DNA from: Herbiconiux ginsengi
Lineage (GTDB): Bacteria > Actinomycetota > Actinomycetes > Actinomycetales > Microbacteriaceae
NCBI RefSeq assembly: GCF_900107435.1
Contig: NZ_FNPZ01000007.1
Span: 1 to 64,000 of the forward strand
DNA: 64,000 nt
Reading direction: 5' to 3'
Each line of letters begins with the position of its first letter. Within the stretch, counting starts at the first letter, position 1. The notes under the pieces were generated by a model. That model did no database searches, was not told the origin of the DNA, and saw only the letters and a program-made list of their open reading frames with translations. Below are positions 7,850-16,303 of this stretch, piece after piece. The position numbers and the translations under genes are program-made.

Positions 7850-9691
7850 TTACGGCGCGAGCTCCCCGAGGGTCACGTCGACCGTCTTCGACGTGCCGCC
7901 ACGGGTGAAGGTGATCTTCGCGGTGCCGCCCGCGGGCTGCGTGCGCACCTGAGCAGTCAGGTCGATCGAGTCGGTGATCGGCAGTCCGTTGAACGCAGTG
8001 ACCACGTCGCCGGCCTGCAGCCCCGCCTTCTCGGCCGCTCCACCGGAGGAGACCGACTGGATGATGGCGCCGGCAGTGGTGCTGTCGGCTTCCGAGGAGG
8101 CGTCGCCCACGGTGGCGCCGAGCAGGCCGTGCGTGGCCGACCCGTTCTTGATGATCTCGTCGGTCACCCGCTGCACGAGGTTCGCCGGGATGGAGAAGCC
8201 CACACCGATGTTGCCCGACTGGCCTGAGCTGTCGCTCGATCCGGCACTGGCGATCGCGACGTTGACGCCGATCAGCTTGCCCTCCGAGTCGAGCAACGCG
8301 CCGCCCGAGTTGCCCGGGTTGATCGCCGCGTCGGTCTGGATGACCGAGAGCGAGATGCTCGACTGCTGGGTGGGAGCCTGCTGTTGCTGTTGCTCCTGCC
8401 CGCCCTGACCGGGGAGGTCGAAGTTCCAGAAGTCGTAGGGGCCCTGATTGCCGTTTCCGTTGCCCTGATCGGGCGAGGGGTTGGTCTCGGTGTCGTCGGG
8501 CGCCGCGGAGGAGGCGACGGTGATGCTGCGGTTCAGTGCGCTCACGATGCCGTTGGTGACGGTGCCGGAGAGTCCGAGCGGAGCTCCGATGGCGATCGCG
8601 ACGTCGCCCACATTGAGCTTCGACGAGTCGCCGAACTCGATCGGGGTGAGTCCGGAGGCGTCGGTCAGCTTGATCACGGCGAGGTCGGCGACCGGGTCGG
8701 TGCCGACGACGGTGGCGCTGTAGAGCTTGCCGTCGTTGGTCTGCACCTTGATTTCGGGCTTTGCGGTTGCGCCGTCGAGCGTGACCACGTGCGTGTTCGT
8801 CACGATGTAGCCGTCGTCGGTGAGCACGACACCCGAACCGGTGCCGGCCGCCTGGTCGCTCTGCACCGAGATGGTGACGACGGAGGGCGAGGCCTTCGCG
8901 GCGACCGCGGTGATGAGGTTCGCGTTGTCCGGGTTGTTCACCGTGATGCTGGTCGGGCTCGACGCGGTGTTGCTGGTCGATCCGCTGTTCTGACTCACGG
9001 CCCAGGCGGTGACGCCCGCTCCGGATGCGCCGCCGATCAGGGCGCCGATGGCCAGTGCCGCGATGAGGGCGACACCGCCGCGACGCTTCTTGACCGGGGT
9101 GGCCGGTGCCTGGGTGTAGGCGCCGGATGCGGCGTACATCGCCGAGTTGAAGTTGGGGTCGGGAACCGCGCCGTAGGGCGGGGTGCCGGCCACGGGGGTG
9201 CCGAACGATCCGTTGCCGTAGTTCGCGGTGGGAGCGGTCTGCGGGGTGGGGGCGGCCTGCGGCGCCTGGCCGTAATGGGCCGGGGCGGCGGGGTTATGGG
9301 CCGTCTGGCCGTAGGGGCTCTGGGGGGCCGGAGCCGCAGCGCCCGGAGCCTGGGGCGCCGGGTATCCCGCGAGGTGCGGGTTCACCGAGGTCGGCTGCGG
9401 GAGGGTCGGCTGCGCGGTGGTCGGCTGGGCGGGTGTCGACTGGGTCGGCACGGGCGGCACGATCGGGGGCACGACGGCGGTGGTGTCGTCGCGGTGGGAG
9501 AATTCGGGGGTGGCGGGGGTCGGTGCCACGGGCTGCGGTGCCACGGGCTGCTCCGCCTCGGGCCGGCCGGCCTCGGGCTGCTGGACCGTCGGCTGCTGCG
9601 CCTCGGGCGTCGACTCCGAGGACTGGGCGTCGTGCGCGGCGCCCGCGTTGTCGGCCGGAATGCCGTCGGGGTTCTCGGTGCTCTCTGACAT
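7850..9691 (-). CDS. HtrA/DegP-type S1C serine protease with PDZ domain
   Basis: A 613-residue membrane-anchored envelope protease for misfolded exported proteins. Layout: a Pro/Gln/Ala-rich cytoplasmic region (about 1-215), one membrane helix (about 220-245), a trypsin-like domain with the catalytic triad visible as TNTHVV (His), DPVADLAVIKL (Asp) and NPGNSGGALL (Ser), and one C-terminal PDZ domain (about 520-613). A Gln-rich insert (QEQQQQQ) sits just before the catalytic Ser region. The ATG at 9691 has an excellent GGAAGGAG site seven bases upstream, which decides the start over the in-frame Met at 9727. A TAGAAT -10 box lies at 9741-9746. Family assignment is firm; the long N-terminal region is typical of actinobacterial members. 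Confidence 0.94.
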   Translation of the reverse strand: MSESTENPDGIPADNAGAAHDAQSSESTPEAQQPTVQQPEAGRPEAEQPVAPQPVAPTPATPEFSHRDDTTAVVPPIVPPVPTQSTPAQPTTAQPTLPQPTSVNPHLAGYPAPQAPGAAAPAPQSPYGQTAHNPAAPAHYGQAPQAAPTPQTAPTANYGNGSFGTPVAGTPPYGAVPDPNFNSAMYAASGAYTQAPATPVKKRRGGVALIAALAIGALIGGASGAGVTAWAVSQNSGSTSNTASSPTSITVNNPDNANLITAVAAKASPSVVTISVQSDQAAGTGSGVVLTDDGYIVTNTHVVTLDGATAKPEIKVQTNDGKLYSATVVGTDPVADLAVIKLTDASGLTPIEFGDSSKLNVGDVAIAIGAPLGLSGTVTNGIVSALNRSITVASSAAPDDTETNPSPDQGNGNGNQGPYDFWNFDLPGQGGQEQQQQQAPTQQSSISLSVIQTDAAINPGNSGGALLDSEGKLIGVNVAIASAGSSDSSGQSGNIGVGFSIPANLVQRVTDEIIKNGSATHGLLGATVGDASSEADSTTAGAIIQSVSSGGAAEKAGLQAGDVVTAFNGLPITDSIDLTAQVRTQPAGGTAKITFTRGGTSKTVDVTLGELAP

Positions 9692-9740
9692 GTGTTGCTC
9701 CTTCCAAGCACTCGCTAGCATCCTCACCGAAGCTGGGGGA

Positions 9741-9746
9741 ATTCTA
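9741..9746 (-). promoter_or_regulatory. TAGAAT -10 box for the HtrA-like gene
   Basis: TAGAAT on the minus strand, about 50 bases before the ATG of the protease gene, would give a leader of roughly 40 bases carrying the strong ribosome binding site. No convincing -35 is seen. Confidence 0.4.
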
Positions 9747-9877
9747 TGGACCGGCTGTACGCAGTCTGCCGTCTCGTTATGACTGAGCTAGGAGACTCGC
9801 GCCGGTCGCGATGCGAGTGCTGCGTCATCCACGTTAACGCGTGTGCCGGCGCGGACTTCCCGATCCTCGGCACACAC

Positions 9878-9883
9878 TAGGTT
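9878..9883 (+). promoter_or_regulatory. TAGGTT -10 box, possible leaderless start at 9890
   Basis: TAGGTT ends six bases before the second of two tandem ATG codons of the aminotransferase gene, and only three before the first. If this is the -10 element, transcription would begin at or next to the second ATG. Confidence 0.45.
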
Positions 9884-9886
9884 GGA

Positions 9887-11080
9887 ATGATGACGATCAG
9901 CGGTTCCTGGCAGCGCACCGCGCGTGGAGCCGGACTCCTCGCTCCCGACGGGCGCATCGCCTCCACCATCTTCGCCGAGATGAGTGCGCTCGCGCAGTCG
10001 ACCGGCGCGATCAATCTGGGTCAGGGTTTCCCCGACGAAGACGGCCCTGCGGAGGTGCTCGACGCCGCTCGCCGCGCCATCGCCGACGGCGTGAACCAGT
10101 ATCCGCCGGGAACCGGCATCCCGGCGCTCCGTTCGGCCATCGCCCGGCACCAGAAACGGTTCTACGGCCTCATCGTCGACCCCGACCGCGAGGTGCTCGT
10201 GACCGCCGGCGCCACCGAGGCGCTCGCCGCGAGCATCCTCGCCCTGGTCGACGACGGCGACGAGGTCGTCACCCTCGAGCCGTTCTATGACGCTTACGGA
10301 GGCCTGATCTCCCTGGCTCGCGGCGTGCACAAGACGGTGCCGTTGCGGCGCCCCGACTTCCAGCCCGACCACGACGAGCTGCGCCGGGTCGTGACCGACC
10401 GCACCCGCGTCATCCTGCTGAACAACCCCCACAATCCCACCGGATCGGTGCTGTCACGCGAGACCCTCGAACTGATCGTGGAGCTGGCGCACGAGCACGA
10501 CGCGATCATCGTGACCGACGAGGTCTACGAACACCTCACCTTCGAGCAGCCGCACATCCCGGTGGCCACGCTGCCGGGCGCGCGTGAGCGCACCGTCACG
10601 ATCTCCTCCGCCGGCAAGACCTTCAGCACCACCGGCTGGAAGATCGGCTGGCTGGTGTCGACGCCCGAGCTCGTCACCGCGATCCTCGCCGTGAAGCAGT
10701 TCCTCACCTACGTGAACGGCGCGCCGTTCCAGCCTGCGATCGCGGTGGGGCTCGACCTGCCCGACTCCTTCTTCGAGGGGATCGCCCGCACGCTGCAGGC
10801 CAAGCGCGACCTGCTGTCGCAGGGGCTCGTGAAGGCGGGTTTCGCGGTCTCCCGGCCCGGCGGCACCTACTTCGTGGTGGCCGATGCCGCCCCCCTCGGC
10901 TACGCGGATGCCGCGACCCTCTGCCGTGAGCTGCCCGCGCTGGCGGGCGTGGTCGGCGTGCCGATCAGTGCTTTCGTGCACGAGGAGCACGCACACGACT
11001 ACGCATCGCTCGTGCGCTTCGCCTTCTGCAAGAAGACCGACGTGCTGGAGCGCGCGGCGGCGCAGCTGGCGCGCTTCTAA
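9887..11080 (+). CDS. PLP-dependent class I/II aminotransferase
   Basis: A 397-residue fold-type I aminotransferase. It shows INLGQGFPDEDGP near the N-terminus (typical of the methionine/kynurenine/DapC-like subgroup), the NNPHNPTG motif (about 178), TDEVYEHL (about 207), and the PLP lysine in SSAGKTFSTTGWKIGW (about 240). Actinobacterial relatives of this type include succinyldiaminopimelate aminotransferase (DapC), but the substrate cannot be fixed from sequence alone. A TAGGTT hexamer at 9878-9883 ends six bases before the second ATG (9890), so translation may start leaderless at 9890, not at 9887. The downstream nitrilase gene is convergent with a 13-base gap. Confidence 0.9.
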   Translation: MMTISGSWQRTARGAGLLAPDGRIASTIFAEMSALAQSTGAINLGQGFPDEDGPAEVLDAARRAIADGVNQYPPGTGIPALRSAIARHQKRFYGLIVDPDREVLVTAGATEALAASILALVDDGDEVVTLEPFYDAYGGLISLARGVHKTVPLRRPDFQPDHDELRRVVTDRTRVILLNNPHNPTGSVLSRETLELIVELAHEHDAIIVTDEVYEHLTFEQPHIPVATLPGARERTVTISSAGKTFSTTGWKIGWLVSTPELVTAILAVKQFLTYVNGAPFQPAIAVGLDLPDSFFEGIARTLQAKRDLLSQGLVKAGFAVSRPGGTYFVVADAAPLGYADAATLCRELPALAGVVGVPISAFVHEEHAHDYASLVRFAFCKKTDVLERAAAQLARF

Positions 11081-11093
11081 CCGCGTCGGACCG

Positions 11094-11951
11094 CTACTCC
11101 AGCACGCGAGTGCCGAAGCGGCGGAGCGCCAGCGCCGGGTTCACGCGGCGCACCTCGTCGATCCGCCGGGGGTCGATCCAGGCCACCGCCACGTCTTCGC
11201 GCTCCCCGAGCGAGGCGATCGTGACCCCCATCGGGTCGACCACGAGGCTCGCTCCCACACCGATCGGCGGTGTCTGGTCGGCGGCCGCGACGTAGATCGT
11301 GTTCTCCAGCGCGCGGGCCGTGACGAGGGTTCGCCAGTGGTGCTCCTTGAGCGGGCCGCGCACCCACTCGGCGGGCACCACCACGAGGTCCGCGCCGGCA
11401 TCCACCAGCCACCGCGACACCTCGGGGAACCGGATGTCGTAGCAGGTCTGCATGCCGATCGTCACGCCCTCGATCGAGAATGTCTGCGGGGTGCCGATCG
11501 GCCCGGCCTCGACCCAGTCGCTCTCCCGGCCGCCGAACGCGTCGTAGAGGTGCACCTTGCTGTACTGCGCGATCACCCCGTCGACGGGCGAGATCGCGAC
11601 GAGGAGGTTGGCGAAGTGGCCGGCCTCTCTCGACTCGGCCACCAGGCCGGCGATCAGGTGCACGTCGAGCTCGGCCGCGAGAGCACCGAGCGCGGTGACG
11701 AACGGGCCGTCGAGCGGCTCGGCGTTGGCGACGGTCTCCGCGCCGATCGGGTCGCTGAAGTAGGAGGAGTACTCGGGGAAGACCACGAGCGCCGCACCGC
11801 GCTCCACCGCCCGACGGGCGAGCCGGGCGATGGTCTCGAGGTTGGCGGCCTTGTCGGGGCCGGGGGCGAACTGGGCGATCGCGACGCCGAAACCGAGATC
11901 ACGGGCGGTGTCGCCGCTGCCGTCGCCGAGGGCGGGATCGATGCCGCTCAT
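11094..11951 (-). CDS. Carbon-nitrogen hydrolase (nitrilase superfamily)
   Basis: A 285-residue amidase of the nitrilase superfamily. The Glu-Lys-Cys catalytic triad is visible: FPEYSS (Glu, about 58), YSKVHLYD (Lys, about 130) and QTCYDIRFPE (Cys, about 167), and the second Glu of the family sits near the Lys. The size and spacing fit the Nit1/YafV-like amidases that remove amide groups from small metabolites such as deaminated glutathione or omega-amides. Its ATG overlaps the TGA of the upstream alcohol dehydrogenase gene by four bases, so the two are co-translated. Substrate unknown. Confidence 0.9.
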   Translation of the reverse strand: MSGIDPALGDGSGDTARDLGFGVAIAQFAPGPDKAANLETIARLARRAVERGAALVVFPEYSSYFSDPIGAETVANAEPLDGPFVTALGALAAELDVHLIAGLVAESREAGHFANLLVAISPVDGVIAQYSKVHLYDAFGGRESDWVEAGPIGTPQTFSIEGVTIGMQTCYDIRFPEVSRWLVDAGADLVVVPAEWVRGPLKEHHWRTLVTARALENTIYVAAADQTPPIGVGASLVVDPMGVTIASLGEREDVAVAWIDPRRIDEVRRVNPALALRRFGTRVLE

Positions 11952-12985
11952 GCGAGACGGGCCATCGCCTTGATCGCGAGCCGTTGGTCCATCGCGGCGT
12001 AGCCTTCCGGCAGATCGTCGAAGGCGACCTCGAGGTCGAACACGCGGCCGGGCTCGATGCTGCCGTCGAGCACGTCGGCGAGGAGTTCGGGCAGGTAGGC
12101 GCGCACCGGCGCCAACCCACCGCCGAGACCCACGTTGTTGTCGAACGCGATACCGATCGGGAACACCACCTCGTGCGGCACGCCCACGAAGCCCACCCGT
12201 GAACCGGGCCGGGCGATGGCGAAGGCCGTGTTCATGGCCTCACCGGTGCCGACGCACTCGAGGGTCGCATCCGCCCCGACGCCGCCGGTGAGTTCGAGCA
12301 CGGCACCCACCGCATCCGGACCGCGCGCCTCCACCAGGTCGGTGGCGCCGAACTCGGTGGCCACCGCCTGCCGGGCCGGGTTGCGGCTCAACGCGATGAT
12401 GCGCTCCGCGCCGAGGCGGCGGGCCGCCAGCACGCCGCTCAGGCCGACGGCGCCGTCGCCGACGACCGCCACCGTCATGCCGGGCCCGACGCCCGCACCG
12501 ACGGCGGCATGATGACCCGTGCCGCAGACATCGGAGAGGGCGAGCAGATGCGGGATGAGCGCGGCATCGGGCCGACCGCCCGGCACCACCACGAGGGTGC
12601 CGTCGGCGAGCGGAACCCGCACGAACTCGCCCTGACCGCCGTCGTTTCCGTGGGTTCCCCAGAATCCACCGTGCAGGCACGACGACGGGACACCGTGCAG
12701 GCAGTGCGGGCAGGTGCCGTCGCTGTACATGAAGGGGGCGATCACGAAGTCGCCCACGGCGACGGTGCCGACATCCGTGCCGACGGCCTCGACCACACCG
12801 ACGAACTCGTGACCGATGCGAGAGCCCGGACGGCGATCGCTGACGCCGCGGTAGTACCAGAGGTCGGAGCCGCAGACGCAGGTGGCGACCACCCGCACGA
12901 CGGCGTCGGTCGAGGCCTGGATCTCCGGATCGGGGACCTCCTCGACCGTCACGTCGAAGGCGGCGTTGAAGACGAGTGCGCGCAT
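11948..12985 (-). CDS. Zinc-dependent alcohol dehydrogenase
   Basis: A 345-residue MDR-family NAD(P)-dependent dehydrogenase. The catalytic zinc ligands appear as CVCGSD (Cys about 38) and GHEFVG (His-Glu about 60), the structural-zinc lobe as GTCPHCLHG...SSC (only three Cys in the usual four-Cys cluster), and the Rossmann motif as VAVVGDGAVGLSG (about 170). A TAGCAT -10 box six bases before the ATG suggests its own leaderless promoter in the 32-base gap after the P450 gene, though read-through from the P450 operon is possible. It overlaps the nitrilase gene (ATGA). Likely oxidises or reduces a small alcohol; substrate not predictable. Confidence 0.9.
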   Translation of the reverse strand: MRALVFNAAFDVTVEEVPDPEIQASTDAVVRVVATCVCGSDLWYYRGVSDRRPGSRIGHEFVGVVEAVGTDVGTVAVGDFVIAPFMYSDGTCPHCLHGVPSSCLHGGFWGTHGNDGGQGEFVRVPLADGTLVVVPGGRPDAALIPHLLALSDVCGTGHHAAVGAGVGPGMTVAVVGDGAVGLSGVLAARRLGAERIIALSRNPARQAVATEFGATDLVEARGPDAVGAVLELTGGVGADATLECVGTGEAMNTAFAIARPGSRVGFVGVPHEVVFPIGIAFDNNVGLGGGLAPVRAYLPELLADVLDGSIEPGRVFDLEVAFDDLPEGYAAMDQRLAIKAMARLA

Positions 12986-12991
12986 GCCTCG

Positions 12992-12997
12992 ATGCTA
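12992..12997 (-). promoter_or_regulatory. TAGCAT -10 box, likely leaderless promoter
   Basis: TAGCAT on the minus strand is followed by exactly six bases and the ATG of the zinc alcohol dehydrogenase gene. It is placed between the P450 stop and that ATG, so the dehydrogenase/nitrilase pair may be separately transcribed. Confidence 0.5.
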
Positions 12998-13017
12998 CCC
13001 GCGGTGACTCGGTGCCG

Positions 13018-14247
13018 TCAGCGCGCGAGGGAGAGGCGGGAGTACCCCGGAATGAGGGTGCCGCGCTGAGCGCTCCGTCCGACGATCCGGAGCGGGGCCT
13101 CGGCGGCGGCGTCGAGCACGGCTCCCAGGGTGGTGCCGATCTGCGCCATCGCCAACGGCGCACCGAGGCAGAAATGCACGCCGGCCCCGAACCAGAGTTG
13201 CTTGAGCGACGCGGCCGGGTTGCCGACGGGGTCGAAGCGGCCTGCGGCCCGATCGGCGAGGAAGGTGGCGAGAATGAGTCGATCACCCGGATGCACGGCC
13301 ACGCCGCCCACGGATGCCCCCGCCCGCACACTCCGCAGCATCACCGGTGACGGGGTGGTGACCCGCAGCCCTTCGGCGACAGCGGCGTCGACGAGAGTGC
13401 GGTCGCAGGCGAGGGCGCCGAGCCATCCCGTGTCGACGAGGATCGCGATCATCCGGGGGAGGTACGACACCAGCGTCTCGGTGCCGGTGAGCACGAAGGC
13501 GCCCACCGCGCCCATCGCCTCGTCTTCGGAGAGCCCGAGTTCGCGCATCCGACCCGGCACGGTCGTGGCCTGCGGCGAGTCAGGAGCGCCGGGGCCACCG
13601 CTGCCGGGCGTTTCCCGGTAGGCACGCCGGGCATGCTGCGTCAGCTCCTCGAGCACCTCACGCGCGGCCTCCACCTGCCGCGGTGTGAAGCGTGGGCGGG
13701 ACAACCGCACGTATCCGGTCACGGCGGAGACCCGCGCGAACAACTCCTCGCCGATCACCCCGCGTTCGAGTCCCACGAGCCGGCTGATCACTTGCCCGGC
13801 GTATTCGCGCACCTCTGCCACGAGGTCGACGGTCTCCCCCGCCACGAGTCGGGCCGTGAGCGCTGCTGCCGCGTCGCCGATGGTCGCTCTCGTCAGCTCA
13901 CCGACGTACGCCGGTGCGAACAACGGGCCGAGCCGACGGCGGAGCGCGAGGTGGTCGAGGCCCTCCATGTTGAGGAGTACCGACGGGCCGAGCACGGGCG
14001 TCCACAGCTCGGCCGGGGAGCCGGGCCCGGTCTTGGTGAAGCTCACGGTGTCGAGGAGAACGGAGCGGAGGAGTTCCGCATCCGTCACGACCACCCCCAA
14101 CCCGGGCACGCGCACGGCGGGTCGCCGGATGCGCGACAGCAGCGGGTAGACGACCGGGTGCGCGGTGCGCTGCACCCGCTCCTCCCACGCCCGCTCGGCG
14201 CCAGGCCGCACTGCCGGCGCCTCGGGTGCCCCGACGTCGGGCGTCAC
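13018..14247 (-). CDS. Cytochrome P450
   Basis: A 409-residue class I bacterial P450. The haem-binding loop FGAGVHFCLG carries the thiolate Cys near residue 360. The ExxR pair of the K helix (EGLR, about 300), the I-helix oxygen-activation motif (LTGTET, about 250) and a later PGDRLILAT strand are all present, so the enzyme should be active. Bacterial P450s of this type need a separate ferredoxin and reductase, and neither is in the window. It is the last of four coupled genes; its ATG overlaps the TGA of the ketosynthase III gene. It probably hydroxylates or oxidises the lipid-like product of that operon. Confidence 0.93.
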   Translation of the reverse strand: MTPDVGAPEAPAVRPGAERAWEERVQRTAHPVVYPLLSRIRRPAVRVPGLGVVVTDAELLRSVLLDTVSFTKTGPGSPAELWTPVLGPSVLLNMEGLDHLALRRRLGPLFAPAYVGELTRATIGDAAAALTARLVAGETVDLVAEVREYAGQVISRLVGLERGVIGEELFARVSAVTGYVRLSRPRFTPRQVEAAREVLEELTQHARRAYRETPGSGGPGAPDSPQATTVPGRMRELGLSEDEAMGAVGAFVLTGTETLVSYLPRMIAILVDTGWLGALACDRTLVDAAVAEGLRVTTPSPVMLRSVRAGASVGGVAVHPGDRLILATFLADRAAGRFDPVGNPAASLKQLWFGAGVHFCLGAPLAMAQIGTTLGAVLDAAAEAPLRIVGRSAQRGTLIPGYSRLSLAR

Positions 14248-15269
14248 AGCCGCACCACCATCGCACCGAGCGAGATCCCGCCCGCGAGGCCCACGAGCGC
14301 CACCAGGCTGCCGTCGCCCACCAGGCCGCGCTCCCGCGCGAGTTGCAGCTGCAACGGGAGCGTGACCGAGGCGAGGTTGCCGTGCTCGGAGATGGTCACG
14401 ACGGTTCGCGCCGGATCGATGCCGAGCACCTCCACGATCGTGTCGTGATACGACCGCGCCACCTGATGCACGGCCACGAAGTCGAGATCGCCCACCCGAT
14501 GCCCCAGCTCCGCGATCGTCTGTTCGACGAGCCCGACGCCGACCTCGGCGAAAGCGCGTTGCAGGGCCGCCCCGTCCATGTCGAAGTAACTGCCGCCCTC
14601 GGCGTGCGGGTTCACCGAGCCGCCGGCGGGCAGCGTACCCACCGCCCAGTGCTCGGAATGGGCCACGAACCTGCTGCCCAGGATGCCGGGACCCGCTTCC
14701 TGCTCTCCGCCGACCTGCTCGAGCAGGACGGCGGCTCCCCCGTCACTCATCGTGTAGCCGGCGAAGGAGCGCAGGAACTGCCGCTGGTCGTCGAGCCGCC
14801 AGCGCACCGCGTGCGAGGGTTCCTCGCCGCTCGCGATGAGCACGCGACGGTACTGCCCCGACGTGATGAGCGCATCCGCCACCTGCATCGCATTGAGCAC
14901 GCTGTTGCAGGCGTTCTTGATGTCCATCACCGGGCAGCCGAGGCCGAGCTTGGCCGAGACGATATGGCTGGTGGCGGGCTCGATGAGGTCTTGGCTCGCC
15001 GACGCGAAGAGCAGGAGGTCGACGGGACCGGGCGATTCCTCCAGGGCACCGCGCGCCGCGGCGACGGCGAGGTCGGAGGTCTGCCAGCCGTCGGGGCGGA
15101 GGTGCACGCGCTCGACGCCGGTCAGACGGCCCACGAGTCCGGTGGGGAGCGCGAGGCCGGGGTTGAGCCGGCGCAACTGCTCCTCGGTCTCGGCCGTGCT
15201 GCGGGTGGTGGGCGGCAGGTAGGTGGCGACCGCGGCGATGCGCGAGCGGATGCGGTCGGTGGCGCTCAC
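14244..15269 (-). CDS. 3-oxoacyl-ACP synthase III (KAS III)-like ketosynthase
   Basis: A 341-residue thiolase-fold condensing enzyme. The Cys-His-Asn triad is intact: Cys121 in KNACNS, His268 in AVHQVA and Asn298 in EHGNLAS. The C-terminal Gly loop (GLAGGISLG) is also present. It is not obviously the housekeeping FabH: it sits alone from fatty-acid synthesis genes and is coupled by four-base overlaps to an SDR upstream and a P450 downstream. Relatives with this layout condense acyl chains in secondary lipid pathways such as OleA-type head-to-head condensation or acyl transfer. Which acyl donors it uses is unknown. Confidence 0.9.
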   Translation of the reverse strand: MSATDRIRSRIAAVATYLPPTTRSTAETEEQLRRLNPGLALPTGLVGRLTGVERVHLRPDGWQTSDLAVAAARGALEESPGPVDLLLFASASQDLIEPATSHIVSAKLGLGCPVMDIKNACNSVLNAMQVADALITSGQYRRVLIASGEEPSHAVRWRLDDQRQFLRSFAGYTMSDGGAAVLLEQVGGEQEAGPGILGSRFVAHSEHWAVGTLPAGGSVNPHAEGGSYFDMDGAALQRAFAEVGVGLVEQTIAELGHRVGDLDFVAVHQVARSYHDTIVEVLGIDPARTVVTISEHGNLASVTLPLQLQLARERGLVGDGSLVALVGLAGGISLGAMVVRL

Positions 15270-16303
15270 GAGATCATCCGCGGATCCGTGGTCGGCACGA
15301 GCGACTCCGCGACACGGTCGAGCCCCTCGCTCACCGACACGACTGGAGGGCCGAAGAGCTCGCGACAGCGTCGGGCGTCGAAGGTCTTCGAAGTGGCATA
15401 CACGATCACCGAGTATCTCGTTATCGGCGGCTCACCGCTCCTCCGCGACATCCGCCACGCTCCCTCCACCACGGTCGCGAGCCAGATCGCGACGCCGCGC
15501 GACACCGTCCGACGGGGGCGCGGAACCCCGACTCGATCCAGCAGCGCGAACACGGTCTCCTGCAGCGGCACGGGTTCGCCGTTCGTGACGACGACGGTCT
15601 GCCCGAGCACGGCGGGCGAGGTCGCGGCGACCACGAGTTGCTCGACAAGGGTGTCGATGTAGACGAGATCGGACATCGCCGGGCCGGCGCGGCCCGCCCG
15701 GAATCGCGGCAACGAGCCGCGCCGCGCTGCCGCGAGCAGCCGGGGCAGCAACGTGGTGTCGCCCGGCCCGAACACGGCCCGCGGCCGTAGCACGACCCAT
15801 TCCGCGGCGTAGTCGCGCACCACGAGTTCGGCCGCGTATTTCGAAGCCGCGTACTCGTTGACGAATCGCGGCCCGGCGATGGCGTCGTCGGGCACGTCGA
15901 GTTGGTCGCCCGCCGTGTAGAGAACGGAGGCGGTCGACACGAACACGAACCGAGGTCGGGCAGCCTGCCGGGTCGCGAACTCCACCACGGCGCGGGTGGC
16001 GTGCACGTTCTCGCGCTCGAACTCGGCTCGGGTCCCCCACGGCGAGCTGCGCGCCGCGGCGTGCACGACGACATCGGGCCGGAACCCGAGACCGTCGAGC
16101 CGCTCCGCCGCGTCGGGGGCGCTGAGGTCGAGCACCCGGTAGTCCGCGCGATCGACCGCCCGCCGCCCGAGTCCGAGCACCTCGAACCGGGCGTCGGCGG
16201 CCAGGCGCCGCACCAGTGCGCCGCCCACGAATCCCGAGGCGCCCGTGACGAGCACCCGCAGCGGCCTGAACGCCCCGGTCTCCGGGCCGATGCCGGGGGT
16301 CAC
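15266..16303 (-). CDS. NAD-dependent epimerase/dehydratase-family (extended SDR) protein
   Basis: A 345-residue extended SDR of the 3-beta-HSD/epimerase type. The Rossmann motif is TGASGFVGG (about 20), the catalytic Ser is in VFVSTAS and the YxxxK pair in YAASKYAAE (about 150), followed by LRPRAVFGPGD typical of OleD/3-beta-HSD-like enzymes. It starts with a GTG overlapping the TGA of the adenylating enzyme gene and ends overlapping the ketosynthase ATG. In such a setting it would reduce a beta-keto product of the ketosynthase. The much longer open frame extending upstream is antisense-like noise inside the ligase gene. Confidence 0.9.
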   Translation of the reverse strand: MTPGIGPETGAFRPLRVLVTGASGFVGGALVRRLAADARFEVLGLGRRAVDRADYRVLDLSAPDAAERLDGLGFRPDVVVHAAARSSPWGTRAEFERENVHATRAVVEFATRQAARPRFVFVSTASVLYTAGDQLDVPDDAIAGPRFVNEYAASKYAAELVVRDYAAEWVVLRPRAVFGPGDTTLLPRLLAAARRGSLPRFRAGRAGPAMSDLVYIDTLVEQLVVAATSPAVLGQTVVVTNGEPVPLQETVFALLDRVGVPRPRRTVSRGVAIWLATVVEGAWRMSRRSGEPPITRYSVIVYATSKTFDARRCRELFGPPVVSVSEGLDRVAESLVPTTDPRMIS